Source: Ignavibacteriae bacterium HGW-Ignavibacteriae-1 (GTDB lineage Bacteria > Bacteroidota > Ignavibacteria > Kapaibacteriales > UBA2268). Taken from it: a DNA stretch of 64,000 nt. Every line of letters starts with the position of its first letter. Position 1 is the first letter of the stretch. The notes under the pieces are model-generated. The model did no database searches, had not been told where the DNA came from, and worked only from the letters and a program-made list of their open reading frames with translations. Position numbers and translations under genes: made by a program. Below, piece by piece: positions 36,570 to 47,500 of this stretch. Location of the stretch: the NCBI GenBank assembly GCA_002839825.1, contig PGYU01000008.1:60339-124338 (forward strand), written 5' to 3'.

Positions 36570-38792
36570 TTGTTGAAGAGAATTTGCCTAATATTGTTAG
36601 TGCTATTGACTGTTTCTGTAGCTCGTGCAGAAGAACAGACTCTTGACAGTTTGAATTCTATTATAGAGAAGTCAATAGCAGCAGGGAAATTTGATGATGA
36701 GCTTTTCAAAACTATTGACTATATTTCCAATTTCTACGAATTATCAGACCCAAAGTCCGGCATCGGATTTATCGAAAAGCTAATCAACAACAATGTATTT
36801 GCCGGCAAAAGCCACTTTTATGGAATGATGTATTCGTGGTTGGGCAAATACCATCGGGCGATGTTTTCACCTGAAAATGCTTTGAAATTTTTGCTTTTAA
36901 GTGAGAAATTTTATAACGATGCCGATGATTCGCTTTCAATTTACAGCAACTACTCCGAAATTGGGCATATTTACTTTGATTACCGCCAATTTAACAAAGC
37001 AATAAATTATTACATACAGTCCTATCAAGGCTTTAATACCGATATAAATGACACATCGAAGGCGAATATCCCTAAAATTATTGGTTTAGCTCAATCATTG
37101 ACCAACATGGGATTGGCTTACGAAAAAATGGGTAAAAACACTAAGGCTGTCGAAGAATTTGAGCTTGCACTCGAAATAAGACGAAAAATCAACGACCCCT
37201 TGCAAATCAATAAAGCATACAGACACTTGGCACGTAACCAAGGAAAACTCAAACATCATGGCAAAGCATTTTTGTATTACGATTCAATTTTTACAAATAA
37301 AAATTTCGAGAAATCTGCTGACCCATTGCAATTGACTTCCAACTCTATGACTAAAGCCGAAGCATATACTGAAAGAGCTTTATTATACGTTTCGATGGGC
37401 GAGCAAAATAAAGCCATAGAAGATATTGCAGAAGCTGAAAAATTATATTCCAAAACTTCAAACTATGCAGCATTAATCAAATCTCTCGATAAATTTGCGC
37501 AGGCATTATCCGATAATAAATACAATTCTACTGCTTATGAATATCTACAGAAGGCATATAAGATATCGAAAGATAATTCCCTAATATTCAACATAATGTT
37601 AACTGCTCGTAAGATTAGTAATTTTCACGAAGCCTCCGGCAATCAGGCTATGGCTTTCAAATATCTTAAAGAATATAGAGATATGAATGACTCGCTATTC
37701 AGAAACTATTTGATGAGGTCAATCGAAAATGCCGAATTGAACATAAGAATGAGTGAAAAAGTAAATACAATTGAAGAGTTAGAAAAAGAAGCCAGATTGA
37801 TTGAAGCGGAATTATCGCAAAGAAATTTACAGTTGCTGTTAGTGATTCTTCTCGCAACGGTATTCATTGTTCTTACTATTTTCTACGTTCGTCAAAATAG
37901 TATGCGTAAAAATTTCGCTGAAATTCTCAAGGAAAAAAATAAAGACTTGACTGAAACCAATGATAAATTAGTCATTTCTGAGAAAAAATTAGAACAAAAC
38001 AACAAAGAGTTAATCAAAAAGAATATTCAGTTAGAAAATTTGAACAATACTAAGGATAAGTTATTCTCAGTATTATCGCACGATTTGCGAAATGCTGTGG
38101 GTTCTTTCAAAAATTTGTCAGACTTGTTGCACGATAACTTCCCTGATTTAACTGAAAATGAAAAGCGGGATTTCGTCTTGATGATTCAAGATTCGTCTAA
38201 AAAATTATTCTTGCTTTTGGAAAATTTGCTCACATGGTCCAGAAGTCAGCGCGGGCTGATTCATTTCTCCCCTGCTGCCCATGAAATCCACAAATTAATC
38301 GAAAACAACCTTGAATTAGTTCGGGAACAAGTAATAACTAAGAAAATCACCATAATCAATGATGTAAATGATGATATTTTAGCATATTTTGATTACAATA
38401 TGATTGATACCGTCGTACGAAATTTATTATCCAATGCTATAAAATTTACCGATTCCGGTGGAATAGTTCGCATAAGTAGTAGCGCAATAACCGGGCAAGA
38501 TGACAAAATTTGCATAACTATCGAGGATAATGGATTGGGAATGGACAAGAAAACTCTGAATCGTTTGTTCCGAATTACTCAACAAAAATCGAAGAAAGGC
38601 ACTCAGGGTGAGCAAGGTTCGGGTTTAGGTTTGATTATCTGCCGTGAATTTGTCGAGAAAAACGATGGTAGAATTTGGGCTGAAAGCGTAATTTATGAAT
38701 ATACCAAATTCCATTTTACTCTCAAATTACACGACAATAACAAAAAAATGAGCCACCCTCATGAGAGTGGCTCCGTTCAGCAATTACATTAG
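36570..38792 (+). CDS. TPR-repeat sensor histidine kinase
   Basis: A 740-residue membrane kinase. It starts at TTG; no in-frame ATG lies nearby, and the TTG begins a good signal peptide (LKRICLILLVLLTVSVARAE). About six TPR repeats (residues ~60-370) are predicted to lie in the periplasm; one reads GLAYEKMGKNTKAVEEFELA. A membrane segment (LLLVILLATVFIVLTIFYV) follows, then a coiled coil, then a kinase core: phospho-acceptor H504 in LSHDLRN, N-box NLLSNAIKFT, G1 DNGLGMD, G2 GSGLGLIICREF. No response regulator is adjacent. The last ~14 codons (MSHPHESGSVQQLH) are encoded by the terminator hairpin of the convergent malic enzyme gene. Confidence 0.88.
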   Translation: MLKRICLILLVLLTVSVARAEEQTLDSLNSIIEKSIAAGKFDDELFKTIDYISNFYELSDPKSGIGFIEKLINNNVFAGKSHFYGMMYSWLGKYHRAMFSPENALKFLLLSEKFYNDADDSLSIYSNYSEIGHIYFDYRQFNKAINYYIQSYQGFNTDINDTSKANIPKIIGLAQSLTNMGLAYEKMGKNTKAVEEFELALEIRRKINDPLQINKAYRHLARNQGKLKHHGKAFLYYDSIFTNKNFEKSADPLQLTSNSMTKAEAYTERALLYVSMGEQNKAIEDIAEAEKLYSKTSNYAALIKSLDKFAQALSDNKYNSTAYEYLQKAYKISKDNSLIFNIMLTARKISNFHEASGNQAMAFKYLKEYRDMNDSLFRNYLMRSIENAELNIRMSEKVNTIEELEKEARLIEAELSQRNLQLLLVILLATVFIVLTIFYVRQNSMRKNFAEILKEKNKDLTETNDKLVISEKKLEQNNKELIKKNIQLENLNNTKDKLFSVLSHDLRNAVGSFKNLSDLLHDNFPDLTENEKRDFVLMIQDSSKKLFLLLENLLTWSRSQRGLIHFSPAAHEIHKLIENNLELVREQVITKKITIINDVNDDILAYFDYNMIDTVVRNLLSNAIKFTDSGGIVRISSSAITGQDDKICITIEDNGLGMDKKTLNRLFRITQQKSKKGTQGEQGSGLGLIICREFVEKNDGRIWAESVIYEYTKFHFTLKLHDNNKKMSHPHESGSVQQLH
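38750..38773 (-). terminator. Terminator of the malic enzyme gene, inside the kinase 3' coding end
   Basis: Hairpin GAGCCACCCTC ... GAGAGTGGCTC with one mismatch. On the minus strand it is followed by a T-run (A-tract 38742-38748). It lies 46 bases past the malic enzyme stop and overlaps the last codons of the convergent histidine kinase. Confidence 0.75.
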
Positions 38793-38818
38793 CAAATCAC
38801 ATTTTCAAGTACGCCGAT

Positions 38819-41080
38819 TTATTCAGCCTTTTCTTGAGCATCCACAACTGTTATTGCAATCATATCAATAATTTGACTGATATCATCACCACGTTGCAAA
38901 ACGCTGATAGGTTTGTTTAATCCGAGAAGTACCGGTCCTAATACGTGAGCTCCGCCAATTCTATGAAGCAGCTTGTAAGCAATATTGCCGGCTGCAAGAT
39001 TTGGGAATACAAGCACGTTTGCTCCTCCCTTCAAATCGGAGTATGGGAAAGTTGACTCAATAATTGACGAAACGACTGCAGTATCTGCTTGCATTTCACC
39101 ATCAATCATCAATTCGGGGGCGCGTTGTTTAGTGATTTTCAACGCTTCACGCATTTTCTTGGGAATTTCGCCTTCTGCAGAACCGAAATTACTATAAGAT
39201 AGCAAAGCTACTCTTGGAGTAATGTTGAAATGTTTAACAAAATTGGCAGCTTGCAAAGTAATATCAGATAAATGTTGTCCGGTCGGTTCGATGTTTACTG
39301 TAGTATCAGAAAGGAAGTAAGTATTAGTTTTGGTTGATACAACATACAAGCCTGAAACGACAGAATATTCATCTTTTTTGCCGACTACTTGTAATGCCGG
39401 ACGAATTGTCTGAGGATAATGCGTAGTCAACCCGGAAACCATACCGTCTGCATTGCCGAGTTTAACCATCATTGCACCGAAATAGTTCGGTTGGTTCAGC
39501 AAAATTCCTCTTGCAGCGACTCTGGTAACACCTTTTCGTTGGCGAATTTTGTAAAATTCTTCTGTATATTTTTCAAACTCGGCAAAATCCTTAGGATTGA
39601 TAATTTCTATGCCATTTAAATCATAGCCATGTTCATCACAAAATTCTTGAATTGCTATTTTGTCACCAAGTAAAATTGGTTGGGCAATTTTCATTTCCAA
39701 ACTCATTATTGCAGCTTGGATAATTTTCGGATTTTCGCCTTCGGGGAATACAATTCGTTTAGGTTGACGTTTTGCTTTTTGGTATATACTGTGCATAATT
39801 TCAAAAGATCGTCCCATTCTTACTTCAAGTTCTTGACGATATTTATCGAAATCTTCGATTCTATGTCTTGCTACGCCTGTATCCATCGCAGCTTTAGCAA
39901 CAGCGGGAGCGACTCTTGTCAATACACGCGGGTCAAATGGTTTGGGAATAATATAATCTCTTCCGAATGACATTGTGTCAACGTTATAAACTCTTTTGAC
40001 GCTATCGGGGACGTCTTCCTTAGCAAGTTCGGCTAAAGCATATGCAGCAGCTTGTTTCATTTCCTCGTTGATTGCTTTGGCATGTACGTCCAATGCACCA
40101 CGGAAAATGAAGGGAAATCCGAGCACGTTATTGACTTGATTTGGATAATCCGACCTACCTGTTGCCATGATTAAATCTTTACGTGCAGCAATAGCAAGTT
40201 CGTAGCTTATTTCAGGGTCAGGATTTGCCATTGCGAACACAATCGGATTGTCGCTCATCGAAACGAGCATCTCTTGAGTAACGCAATCAGCCTGAGATAA
40301 TCCCACAAATACATCAGCCCCGACAAATGCATCTTCGAGTGTGCGAGCATCGGTTTCGATTGCAAATTCTTCCTTATATTCGTTCATGCCGGAAGTTCTG
40401 CCTTTGTAAATTACACCCTTTGAATCGCACATCAAAACGTTCTTAGGATTAACACCCAAACTGATGTGAAATTTTGCGCAGGCAATACCGGATGCTCCGG
40501 CTCCATTATATACTACTTTTATATCTTCGAGTTTTTTGCCCACGATTTCGACAGCATTCAACAATGCAGCACCACTAATGATGGCTGTACCGTGTTGGTC
40601 ATCATGAAATACCGGAATATCTAATTTTTTCTTGAGTGCTTCTTCGATTTCAAAACATTCGGGTCCTTTGATGTCTTCAAGATTTATTCCACCAAAAGTG
40701 GGTGAAATGAGCTCGACAGTCCTAATGATTTCTTCAACATTTTTGGATTCAATTTCAATATCAAATACATCTATGTCCGCAAATATTTTGAATAATAATC
40801 CCTTACCTTCCATTACAGGCTTTCCTGCCATAGCTCCCAAATCGCCTAATCCCAGAACAGCAGTACCGTTCGATATTACAGCTACTAAGTTGCCCTTAGC
40901 GGTATATTTGAACACATCTTCCGGATTCTCGAATATTTCGCGACAAGGCTCGGCTACTCCGGGAGAATAAGCCAAAGACAAGTCTCTTTGTGTTGCTGTA
41001 GGTTTGGTTGTAACTACTTCAATTTTGCCCTTTCTACCCATACTGTGGTAGTCAAGTGCTTCTTGACGATTGATTTTCAT
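38819..41080 (-). CDS. maeB: NADP-dependent malic enzyme with phosphotransacetylase-like domain
   Basis: A 753-residue two-domain enzyme. The N-terminal half is a malic enzyme: LAYSPGVAEPC, KGNLVAVISNGTAVLG, PVFHDDQHGTAIISGAALLN, and the nucleotide-binding VVYNGAGASGIACAKF. It would decarboxylate malate to pyruvate with NADP. The C-terminal ~330 residues are phosphotransacetylase-like (RIVFPEGENPKIIQAA ... ADGMVSGLTTHYPQTIRP ... PNLAAGNIAYKLLHRIGGA). In MaeB-type enzymes this domain is usually non-catalytic and responds to acetyl-CoA. It is a single gene with its own terminator. Length and domain order are normal for MaeB. Confidence 0.95.
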   Translation of the reverse strand: MKINRQEALDYHSMGRKGKIEVVTTKPTATQRDLSLAYSPGVAEPCREIFENPEDVFKYTAKGNLVAVISNGTAVLGLGDLGAMAGKPVMEGKGLLFKIFADIDVFDIEIESKNVEEIIRTVELISPTFGGINLEDIKGPECFEIEEALKKKLDIPVFHDDQHGTAIISGAALLNAVEIVGKKLEDIKVVYNGAGASGIACAKFHISLGVNPKNVLMCDSKGVIYKGRTSGMNEYKEEFAIETDARTLEDAFVGADVFVGLSQADCVTQEMLVSMSDNPIVFAMANPDPEISYELAIAARKDLIMATGRSDYPNQVNNVLGFPFIFRGALDVHAKAINEEMKQAAAYALAELAKEDVPDSVKRVYNVDTMSFGRDYIIPKPFDPRVLTRVAPAVAKAAMDTGVARHRIEDFDKYRQELEVRMGRSFEIMHSIYQKAKRQPKRIVFPEGENPKIIQAAIMSLEMKIAQPILLGDKIAIQEFCDEHGYDLNGIEIINPKDFAEFEKYTEEFYKIRQRKGVTRVAARGILLNQPNYFGAMMVKLGNADGMVSGLTTHYPQTIRPALQVVGKKDEYSVVSGLYVVSTKTNTYFLSDTTVNIEPTGQHLSDITLQAANFVKHFNITPRVALLSYSNFGSAEGEIPKKMREALKITKQRAPELMIDGEMQADTAVVSSIIESTFPYSDLKGGANVLVFPNLAAGNIAYKLLHRIGGAHVLGPVLLGLNKPISVLQRGDDISQIIDMIAITVVDAQEKAE

Positions 41081-41218
41081 AGGATTTGCTCCTTATATAT
41101 GAATAAAATGTTAATTTATATTTATAGAAAATTTACATTTGTAAAGATATAAAATAATAAAAATATGTCACATAAAATAATATTAAAGATGATTTGTAGT
41201 GATATTAATAATTTAATA

Positions 41219-42052
41219 TTAGCGTATTAATAAATTAGTGGCAGCAAAGATAAACTCTCTTATATCAAGGTGTGAGTTTAATGCCAAATCCATAACTTCT
41301 TGGTGAGAAACTTTTTGGGGGATTTCTTTAGCAGTATTAGTAATTAAGGAGCAAGAAATTGTATTCATTTCGAGCAATTCGGCAGTAGCCAATTCCAAGA
41401 CGGTTGACATACCTACTGCATCTGCTCCCAGACGCCGGAGCATCCTGATTTCGGAACGTGTTTCGTAGTAAGGACCAATCACTCCGGCATAAACTCCGAA
41501 TTTAAGATTAATTCCGATAGTGGTAAGAACAGCGTTCAAATTTTTGTATATCTCCAGATTCCGTGTATGTTTGGACGTATTTTTCCTGAATTCCATTCCA
41601 TCAAAAACTGAAGATAAATTCCGGTATGTAAAATTGAGAGTGTCATTAATTAACATCAAATCGCCCGGCAGATATGTTTCGTTGAGCGACCCGGCAGCAT
41701 TTGTGAAGATATGATTTCGTATTCCGAGCAAATAAGCAACAATAACTTGCGATACAGATTCGGAAACTTCAATGCCCTCGTAAAGATGAAATCTGCCCGA
41801 AAAGACCATAACTTTGGTGCCATTAATATTGATAAGCAAAAGATTGCCCGCATGACCTTCGACTGTTGTAGTCGGGAAATTCGGAATCTCGTCATAAGGG
41901 ATTGAAAACAGAATATCTTCGGGTAGAAATGATTGCGAAATACCCGAACCCGCGGTGAGAGCAACTTTAGCATCTCCGAAAACTGTATTACTCAGGTATT
42001 CGGCAGATTTGGAGTATTTGTTTACAATTTTATTATTCAGTTTCAATGTCAT
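41219..42052 (-). CDS. Purine nucleoside phosphorylase
   Basis: A 277-residue enzyme of the trimeric PNP class, splitting purine nucleosides with phosphate into base and ribose-1-phosphate. It has the phosphate-binding TAGSGISQSF, the VEGHAGNLLL stretch, SGRFHLYEG, the FTNAAGSL loop and the signature GPYYETRSEIRMLRRLGADAVGMSTV in consecutive order. The conserved Asn-Thr in the C-terminal loop (LITNTAKEI) is present. It is monocistronic as far as visible; a minus-strand TACTTTTG box at 42124-42131 could be its -7 element. Confidence 0.88.
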   Translation of the reverse strand: MTLKLNNKIVNKYSKSAEYLSNTVFGDAKVALTAGSGISQSFLPEDILFSIPYDEIPNFPTTTVEGHAGNLLLININGTKVMVFSGRFHLYEGIEVSESVSQVIVAYLLGIRNHIFTNAAGSLNETYLPGDLMLINDTLNFTYRNLSSVFDGMEFRKNTSKHTRNLEIYKNLNAVLTTIGINLKFGVYAGVIGPYYETRSEIRMLRRLGADAVGMSTVLELATAELLEMNTISCSLITNTAKEIPQKVSHQEVMDLALNSHLDIREFIFAATNLLIR

Positions 42053-42235
42053 AACACTACTGATATATTCTTCATTCTCATACTTTAAATATTCTGATTT
42101 TAAATCAACATTTAATCTTGATTCAAAAGTACGAGTTTTAAGATTACAATAGGCAATTGATGCAAAACATTAACAAGTTCTAAAATCTTTTGTTCAAAAA
42201 GTCAGAATCCATTTTTTATTTTTTAAAATTAGGTT

Positions 42236-42243
42236 TATATTTG
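42236..42243 (+). promoter_or_regulatory. -7 box of the gmd-fcl operon
   Basis: TATATTTG, a full match to TAnnTTTG, 27 bases before the gmd start codon. The -33 region is T-rich without a clear TTG. Confidence 0.45.
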
Positions 42244-42270
42244 ATGTTTCCAAAAATATGGTTTTGATTA

Positions 42271-43422
42271 ATGAAAGCATTAATAACAGGAATTACAGGT
42301 CAGGATGGCTCATACTTAGCAGAATTCCTATTGTCGAAGGGATATGAGGTGCATGGAATTATCCGCAGAGCGAGTACATTCAATACTCACAGGATAGACC
42401 ATATATACACCGACCCACACGACAAAAAGCCGAAACTGCACTTGCACTATGGTGATTTAACGGATTCGGGGATAATAAATAACATCGTTTATAACATCAA
42501 ACCGGACGAAATCTATCATTTAGGTGCCCAAAGCCATGTAAGAGTTTCATTTGATATGCCCGAATACACAGGAGATGTCACGGGTTTGGGTACTTTGCGA
42601 ATTTTGGAAGCAATCAGAAATAGTGGAAACAAAATCAAGTTTTATCAAGCGTCATCTTCAGAACTGTTTGGTGCGGCTCTTCCTCCGCAAAATGAACAAA
42701 CTCCTTTTCAACCGCAATCTCCATATGCTGCTGCCAAACTTTACGCATATTGGATAACGGACAATTACCGCTCTGCTTATGATATTTTTGCTTGTAACGG
42801 AATACTATTCAATCACGAAAGCCCGAGACGTGGCGAAACATTTGTAACTCGCAAAATCACGCGAGCAGTGTCAGCAATCATTTCCGGCAAACAGGACAAG
42901 ATATATCTTGGGAATTTAGACGCAAAAAGAGATTGGGGATTCGCACCGGAATTTATCGTAATGACTTGGATGATGCTCCAACAGCCCGAACCGAATGATT
43001 TTGTAATCGGCACAGGCGAAAGCCATTCAGTACGTGAGTTTGTCGAATCGTCATTTCGGTATTGCGGAATTGAAATTGAATGGTTTGGCGAAGGAGCTAA
43101 CGAGAAAGCCCGAATCAAAAGCAATGATTTTAGATTGAGCGATAGCCCAAAAATTGGCAATGTAGTGGTCGAGATTGACCCAAAATATTATAGACCTACC
43201 GAAGTTCATCATTTGTTGGCTGATATTTCCAAAGCTAAGACATTATTGGGTTGGGAGCCAAAAGTAAAATTCAAGGATTTGGTTAAAATAATGATGGACC
43301 ACGACTTGATTCAAAACGGGCTTAATGCGATTGGGCAAGGCAAAGATATAATGCTTGCAAACGATATTAATTGGACGCGAAATACTTATGCAACTGATGT
43401 GAGCAACTTAGATGACAGATAA
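42271..43422 (+). CDS. gmd: GDP-mannose 4,6-dehydratase
   Basis: A 383-residue extended SDR enzyme converting GDP-mannose to GDP-4-keto-6-deoxymannose. It has the Rossmann motif [15 protein letters not shown], the NADP/substrate segment [17 protein letters not shown], the [16 protein letters not shown] stretch, the catalytic Y-x3-K in [12 protein letters not shown], and [19 protein letters not shown]. Those segments are diagnostic for GMD. It overlaps the following fcl gene by 11 bases, so both are co-translated. Together they make GDP-L-fucose for surface polysaccharide. Confidence 0.97.
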   Translation: MKALITGITGQDGSYLAEFLLSKGYEVHGIIRRASTFNTHRIDHIYTDPHDKKPKLHLHYGDLTDSGIINNIVYNIKPDEIYHLGAQSHVRVSFDMPEYTGDVTGLGTLRILEAIRNSGNKIKFYQASSSELFGAALPPQNEQTPFQPQSPYAAAKLYAYWITDNYRSAYDIFACNGILFNHESPRRGETFVTRKITRAVSAIISGKQDKIYLGNLDAKRDWGFAPEFIVMTWMMLQQPEPNDFVIGTGESHSVREFVESSFRYCGIEIEWFGEGANEKARIKSNDFRLSDSPKIGNVVVEIDPKYYRPTEVHHLLADISKAKTLLGWEPKVKFKDLVKIMMDHDLIQNGLNAIGQGKDIMLANDINWTRNTYATDVSNLDDR

Positions 43423-44464
43423 AAATGCAAAAATCTATGTCGCCGGTAGCAAAGGAATGGTTGGCTCGGAAATTTCTAAATTACTATCTTCTAATGATTA
43501 TACAAATATAATCAAGGGTGAATTTGAAAATCTTGATTTGCGTGACCAAACTCGCACAAATGAATATTTTCAATCAAACAAACCGGATTACGTATTTCTG
43601 GCGGCTGCAAAAGTCGGTGGAATATTAGCAAACAGCACATATAAAGCTGAGTTCATTTATGATAATATAATGATAGCATCGAATGTGATTCATGCTGCAA
43701 AAAATAATGGCGTGCGAAAGCTCCTCAATCTTGGCTCATCTTGCATATATCCGAAATTTGCACCTCAACCGATTAATGAAGATGCGCTCTTGACAGGACT
43801 GCTCGAATCTACAAATGAGCCATATGCAATTGCCAAAATTGCTGCCATAAAACTATGCCGTTACTACAACGAACAATATGGAACTGATTTCATTTCCGTA
43901 ATGCCGACAAATTTGTACGGCAATAATGACAATTTCAATCTCGAAAAATCGCATGTTTTGCCTGCATTATTACGCAAAATTCTACTTGCAAATGCTATTA
44001 GAGAAGGCGATACGGAATTTATAATCGAAGATGTGAAACGGCATCCTATTGGATTTGGATTCGACGGAAATACAAGTATTGATGCGATAATTGCTAAATT
44101 GGAGGAACTGGGCGTAAGTAAAGATTATGTTTCAATTTGGGGCACGGGCAAAGCATTACGAGAATTCATGCACGTAGAAGATATGGCTTCGGCTTGTATT
44201 TTTTTGATGGAAAAGTATTCGTATAATGAAATCGGCGAATTTGTCAATGTCGGCACAGGCGAGGAAATCAGCATAAAAGACTTGGTCGAAATGATTAAAA
44301 CTATTGTGGGATATTCAGGTGAAATTAGATTCGACTCAAGCAAGCCTGACGGCACGCCAAGGAAATTAATTGACAGTTCCAAACTGAATTCTTTGGGATG
44401 GAAAAGTAAGATTTCACTCTTTGATGGAATAAAAAGTGTAAAAAAACATTATTTGAATTTGTAA
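43412..44464 (+). CDS. fcl: GDP-L-fucose synthase
   Basis: A 350-residue epimerase/reductase finishing GDP-L-fucose from the Gmd product. It has the Rossmann motif [15 protein letters not shown], the [18 protein letters not shown] signature, [19 protein letters not shown], and the catalytic Y-x3-K in [32 protein letters not shown] is also typical. It carries a ~30-residue insertion relative to the E. coli enzyme (between about 190 and 230), a form I associate with Bacteroidota. It is the second gene of the gmd-fcl operon. Confidence 0.96.
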   Translation: MTDKNAKIYVAGSKGMVGSEISKLLSSNDYTNIIKGEFENLDLRDQTRTNEYFQSNKPDYVFLAAAKVGGILANSTYKAEFIYDNIMIASNVIHAAKNNGVRKLLNLGSSCIYPKFAPQPINEDALLTGLLESTNEPYAIAKIAAIKLCRYYNEQYGTDFISVMPTNLYGNNDNFNLEKSHVLPALLRKILLANAIREGDTEFIIEDVKRHPIGFGFDGNTSIDAIIAKLEELGVSKDYVSIWGTGKALREFMHVEDMASACIFLMEKYSYNEIGEFVNVGTGEEISIKDLVEMIKTIVGYSGEIRFDSSKPDGTPRKLIDSSKLNSLGWKSKISLFDGIKSVKKHYLNL

Positions 44465-44525
44465 CTTTTTGAATTTTCATGTATTATTGTAAGATGTATT
44501 AAAACAAATTATTGGAGACTTTTTA

Positions 44526-47500
44526 ATGTCGTTAGCTACAAGAACATTTATTAAAGTTATTGCTTTGTTTTGGGCTTTTAGTGTTGTATCATATTCGGCA
44601 ACCATACCGAACTTTTACAAAAACGTGGATGAAGTACAAAAAAGTGAATTATCATCCAACCCTAAAAGCATTGACCAAAAATATTACATGCCTTATTCTC
44701 TTCATGTCAAAATCAAATACCAACTTTCCGACCTAACGATGCAAAAAGATATGGCATCCTTACTCGGTATTGATGCTATGCAATTGATGGGAGATTTCGA
44801 AATAGATGCGCCATTTGCAAAATATGTGAACAGTGATTTGTTAGCTCCGGATATGTATGGAGTATCACGTATTTATGAAATTCATTATTCAGGAACAGTG
44901 AACCCCTTTGATATTTGTGAGTTCATCGAGCAAAATCCGAATGTCGAATATGCCTCTCCTGTGTTTATTCGATATTCCGCAGGATTCACACCTGATGACC
45001 CAAGATTAGGCGAACAATATGCTATGTCACTTATGAAAGCAACTGAAGCATGGGAAGTAACGCAGGGTTCGGACCAGATAGTAATCGCAATTGTTGATTC
45101 GGGAACTGATTGGCAACATCCTGATTTAGCAGGCAATATTTGGCTAAACAGCGCCGAAATTCCGGACAACGGGATAGATGATGACGGAAACGGAAAAATA
45201 GATGATATTCGCGGCTGGGATTTTGTGGGAAACGTTACCACTCAAGAATATTATTCGGGAACATACAAGGAAAACAATAATCCTCGCAACCCAAGCAATA
45301 ATCACGGAACTATGTCGGCAGGTTGTGCATCTGCAGTCACAAATAATTCGATAGGAATTGCATCACTCGGATATTCTGCAAAAATCATGTCCGTAAAATG
45401 TGCTTCTGATAATGCTGCCGTGCGTGGTATTTTACGAGGTTACGAAGCAATTTTGTATGCAGCTCGTTCAGGTGCAGATATAATCAATTGTAGTTGGGGC
45501 GGTCCCGGCAGAAGTGGCGCCGAACAAGATGTAATAAATCAAGCAACTGCAATGGGAGCATTAGTAGTCGCTTCTTCAGGCAATGACAATTCAAACAATG
45601 ATATATTTAACTATTATCCATGCAATTATATAAATGTTTTATCGGTAGGTGCGACTGATGCGAATGATAGAGTGTCCAATTTCAGTAATTACGGGCATAA
45701 TGTTAACGTTTTTGCACCGGGTTCTCGAATATTATCAACAACAATTGGAACCGGCTTTACACAGGCGGACGGCACATCATTCTCGGGTCCTATCGTTGCG
45801 GGTCTTGCTGCATTGGTAAAATCAATTCATCCAGAATGGTCGCCCATGCAAATTGCTCGTCAGATAAGAAGCACCTCAGACAATGTTTTAGCAACTCAAA
45901 CACCGGCATCCAGACCATTGATTTATGGTAGAGCCAATGCCGAAAAAGCAGTTAAATACAATAATCCGGATTATCCTGAATTAGTAATTCCCGGATTTTA
46001 TTGCGATGCGATGTCTGTAAACGGCAATATTGGAGCATTAGTTAATTATGAAATGACTGAAATCAAACTCAACATTACTAACTACCTCTCCCCTGCACCA
46101 AATTCTAAAATCATTCTGTCCCCATACAGAGACATTGCAACTTTGAAAAATAACGAGATAGATGCTGGAGATTTCGGCTATCTTGAAACAAAAGAAATAA
46201 TTGTAGAACTGCAATTGAAGGAAAATAATCCATGGTTTGATGGTTTCATTGACTTATTGGTCACTTACCAAAGCGGCGATTATGTTGACTACCAAATGCT
46301 ATCAATACCTGTCAAAATTCAAAGTAACAACAAATTTTCGTTAACTCAAGCATTAAGCCATACATTTATGATAACTTGGTTCGGCGCCCATACTCCAAGT
46401 AAAAATGTACTTTGGTCTGTAGGCACAGTTGAAGGTCAAGGAAGTGTCTATTACAAGATTGGTGGTAGCAGTCGTTTCAACGTTTTCACCGCCGAACCCG
46501 TTTATTGTGTTCATGGTTTGAGTGCTGATGTAGCATACGCAGGCAGTGGACCGACTAATGGTGCGGCAAAAATATTCAAAACAACTGATGGTGGAATGAA
46601 TTGGAGCACTACTTTAGTAAGCACCATCACACCATTTGTCAATTCAATTCATTTTTATGACGCTCAAAATGCAATTTTCCTTGGCGACGCTATCGGTTCT
46701 TCATGGGGAATTGCCTCCACAAGCAATGGAGGAGCTAATTGGACAAAATTAACCAACATACCGAACCCTGAGACAGGTGAATCAGGCTATGTAGAATCAG
46801 TAGCTTATCATGGAAACAGTATATGGTTTGGCACTTCTAAAGGTAGAGTATTCCGCTCTACAAATCGCGGACAAACTTGGGATGTATCTGTATTGCATCT
46901 CGGTGGTACAGTCTCAAAAATGGACTTCTTAGATGATAATAATGGATTTGTTGTCTATCAGGAAGTCGCTTCCGGTCAAACAGGCGACCAATTTCTCGCT
47001 ACAACAACTGACGGCGGAAAGACATGGACAAAAAAAGTGCAGAATTTCACTTCAAATTCAATCATGCCAATATCAGTGTACGCAATTAGTGCAGCAGACA
47101 AATTTGCTATAACTTCATTTAACGGGTCGGTCTTCACATCTGATGACATGGGTATGACACTCAAACCCGAGCTTACAAAACAATCAACGAATTTGCAAGT
47201 TGGAACCGGTTATGGCGATGGTGCATCTGTGAGACTTTGGAGTGCCGGAAGGATTTCTATCGGATTCCTCGACTTTGAAGTAACTCCAACAAACATTGAA
47301 AAGAGCATAGCTGTTTTGAATGAATCTCCTGTAAATTTCGGTTCAGTTGACACATCGGCAAATGTTATCAAACGTGTTGATTTGCGAAATGATGGCAATG
47401 TGAGATTAAATTTCTCTTCCTTTGAAATTATTCCCGATGAAGGCGTTGACCCCGACGAATTCCGACTTGTATTTAACAGACCCGATGAACTTTTGCCGGG

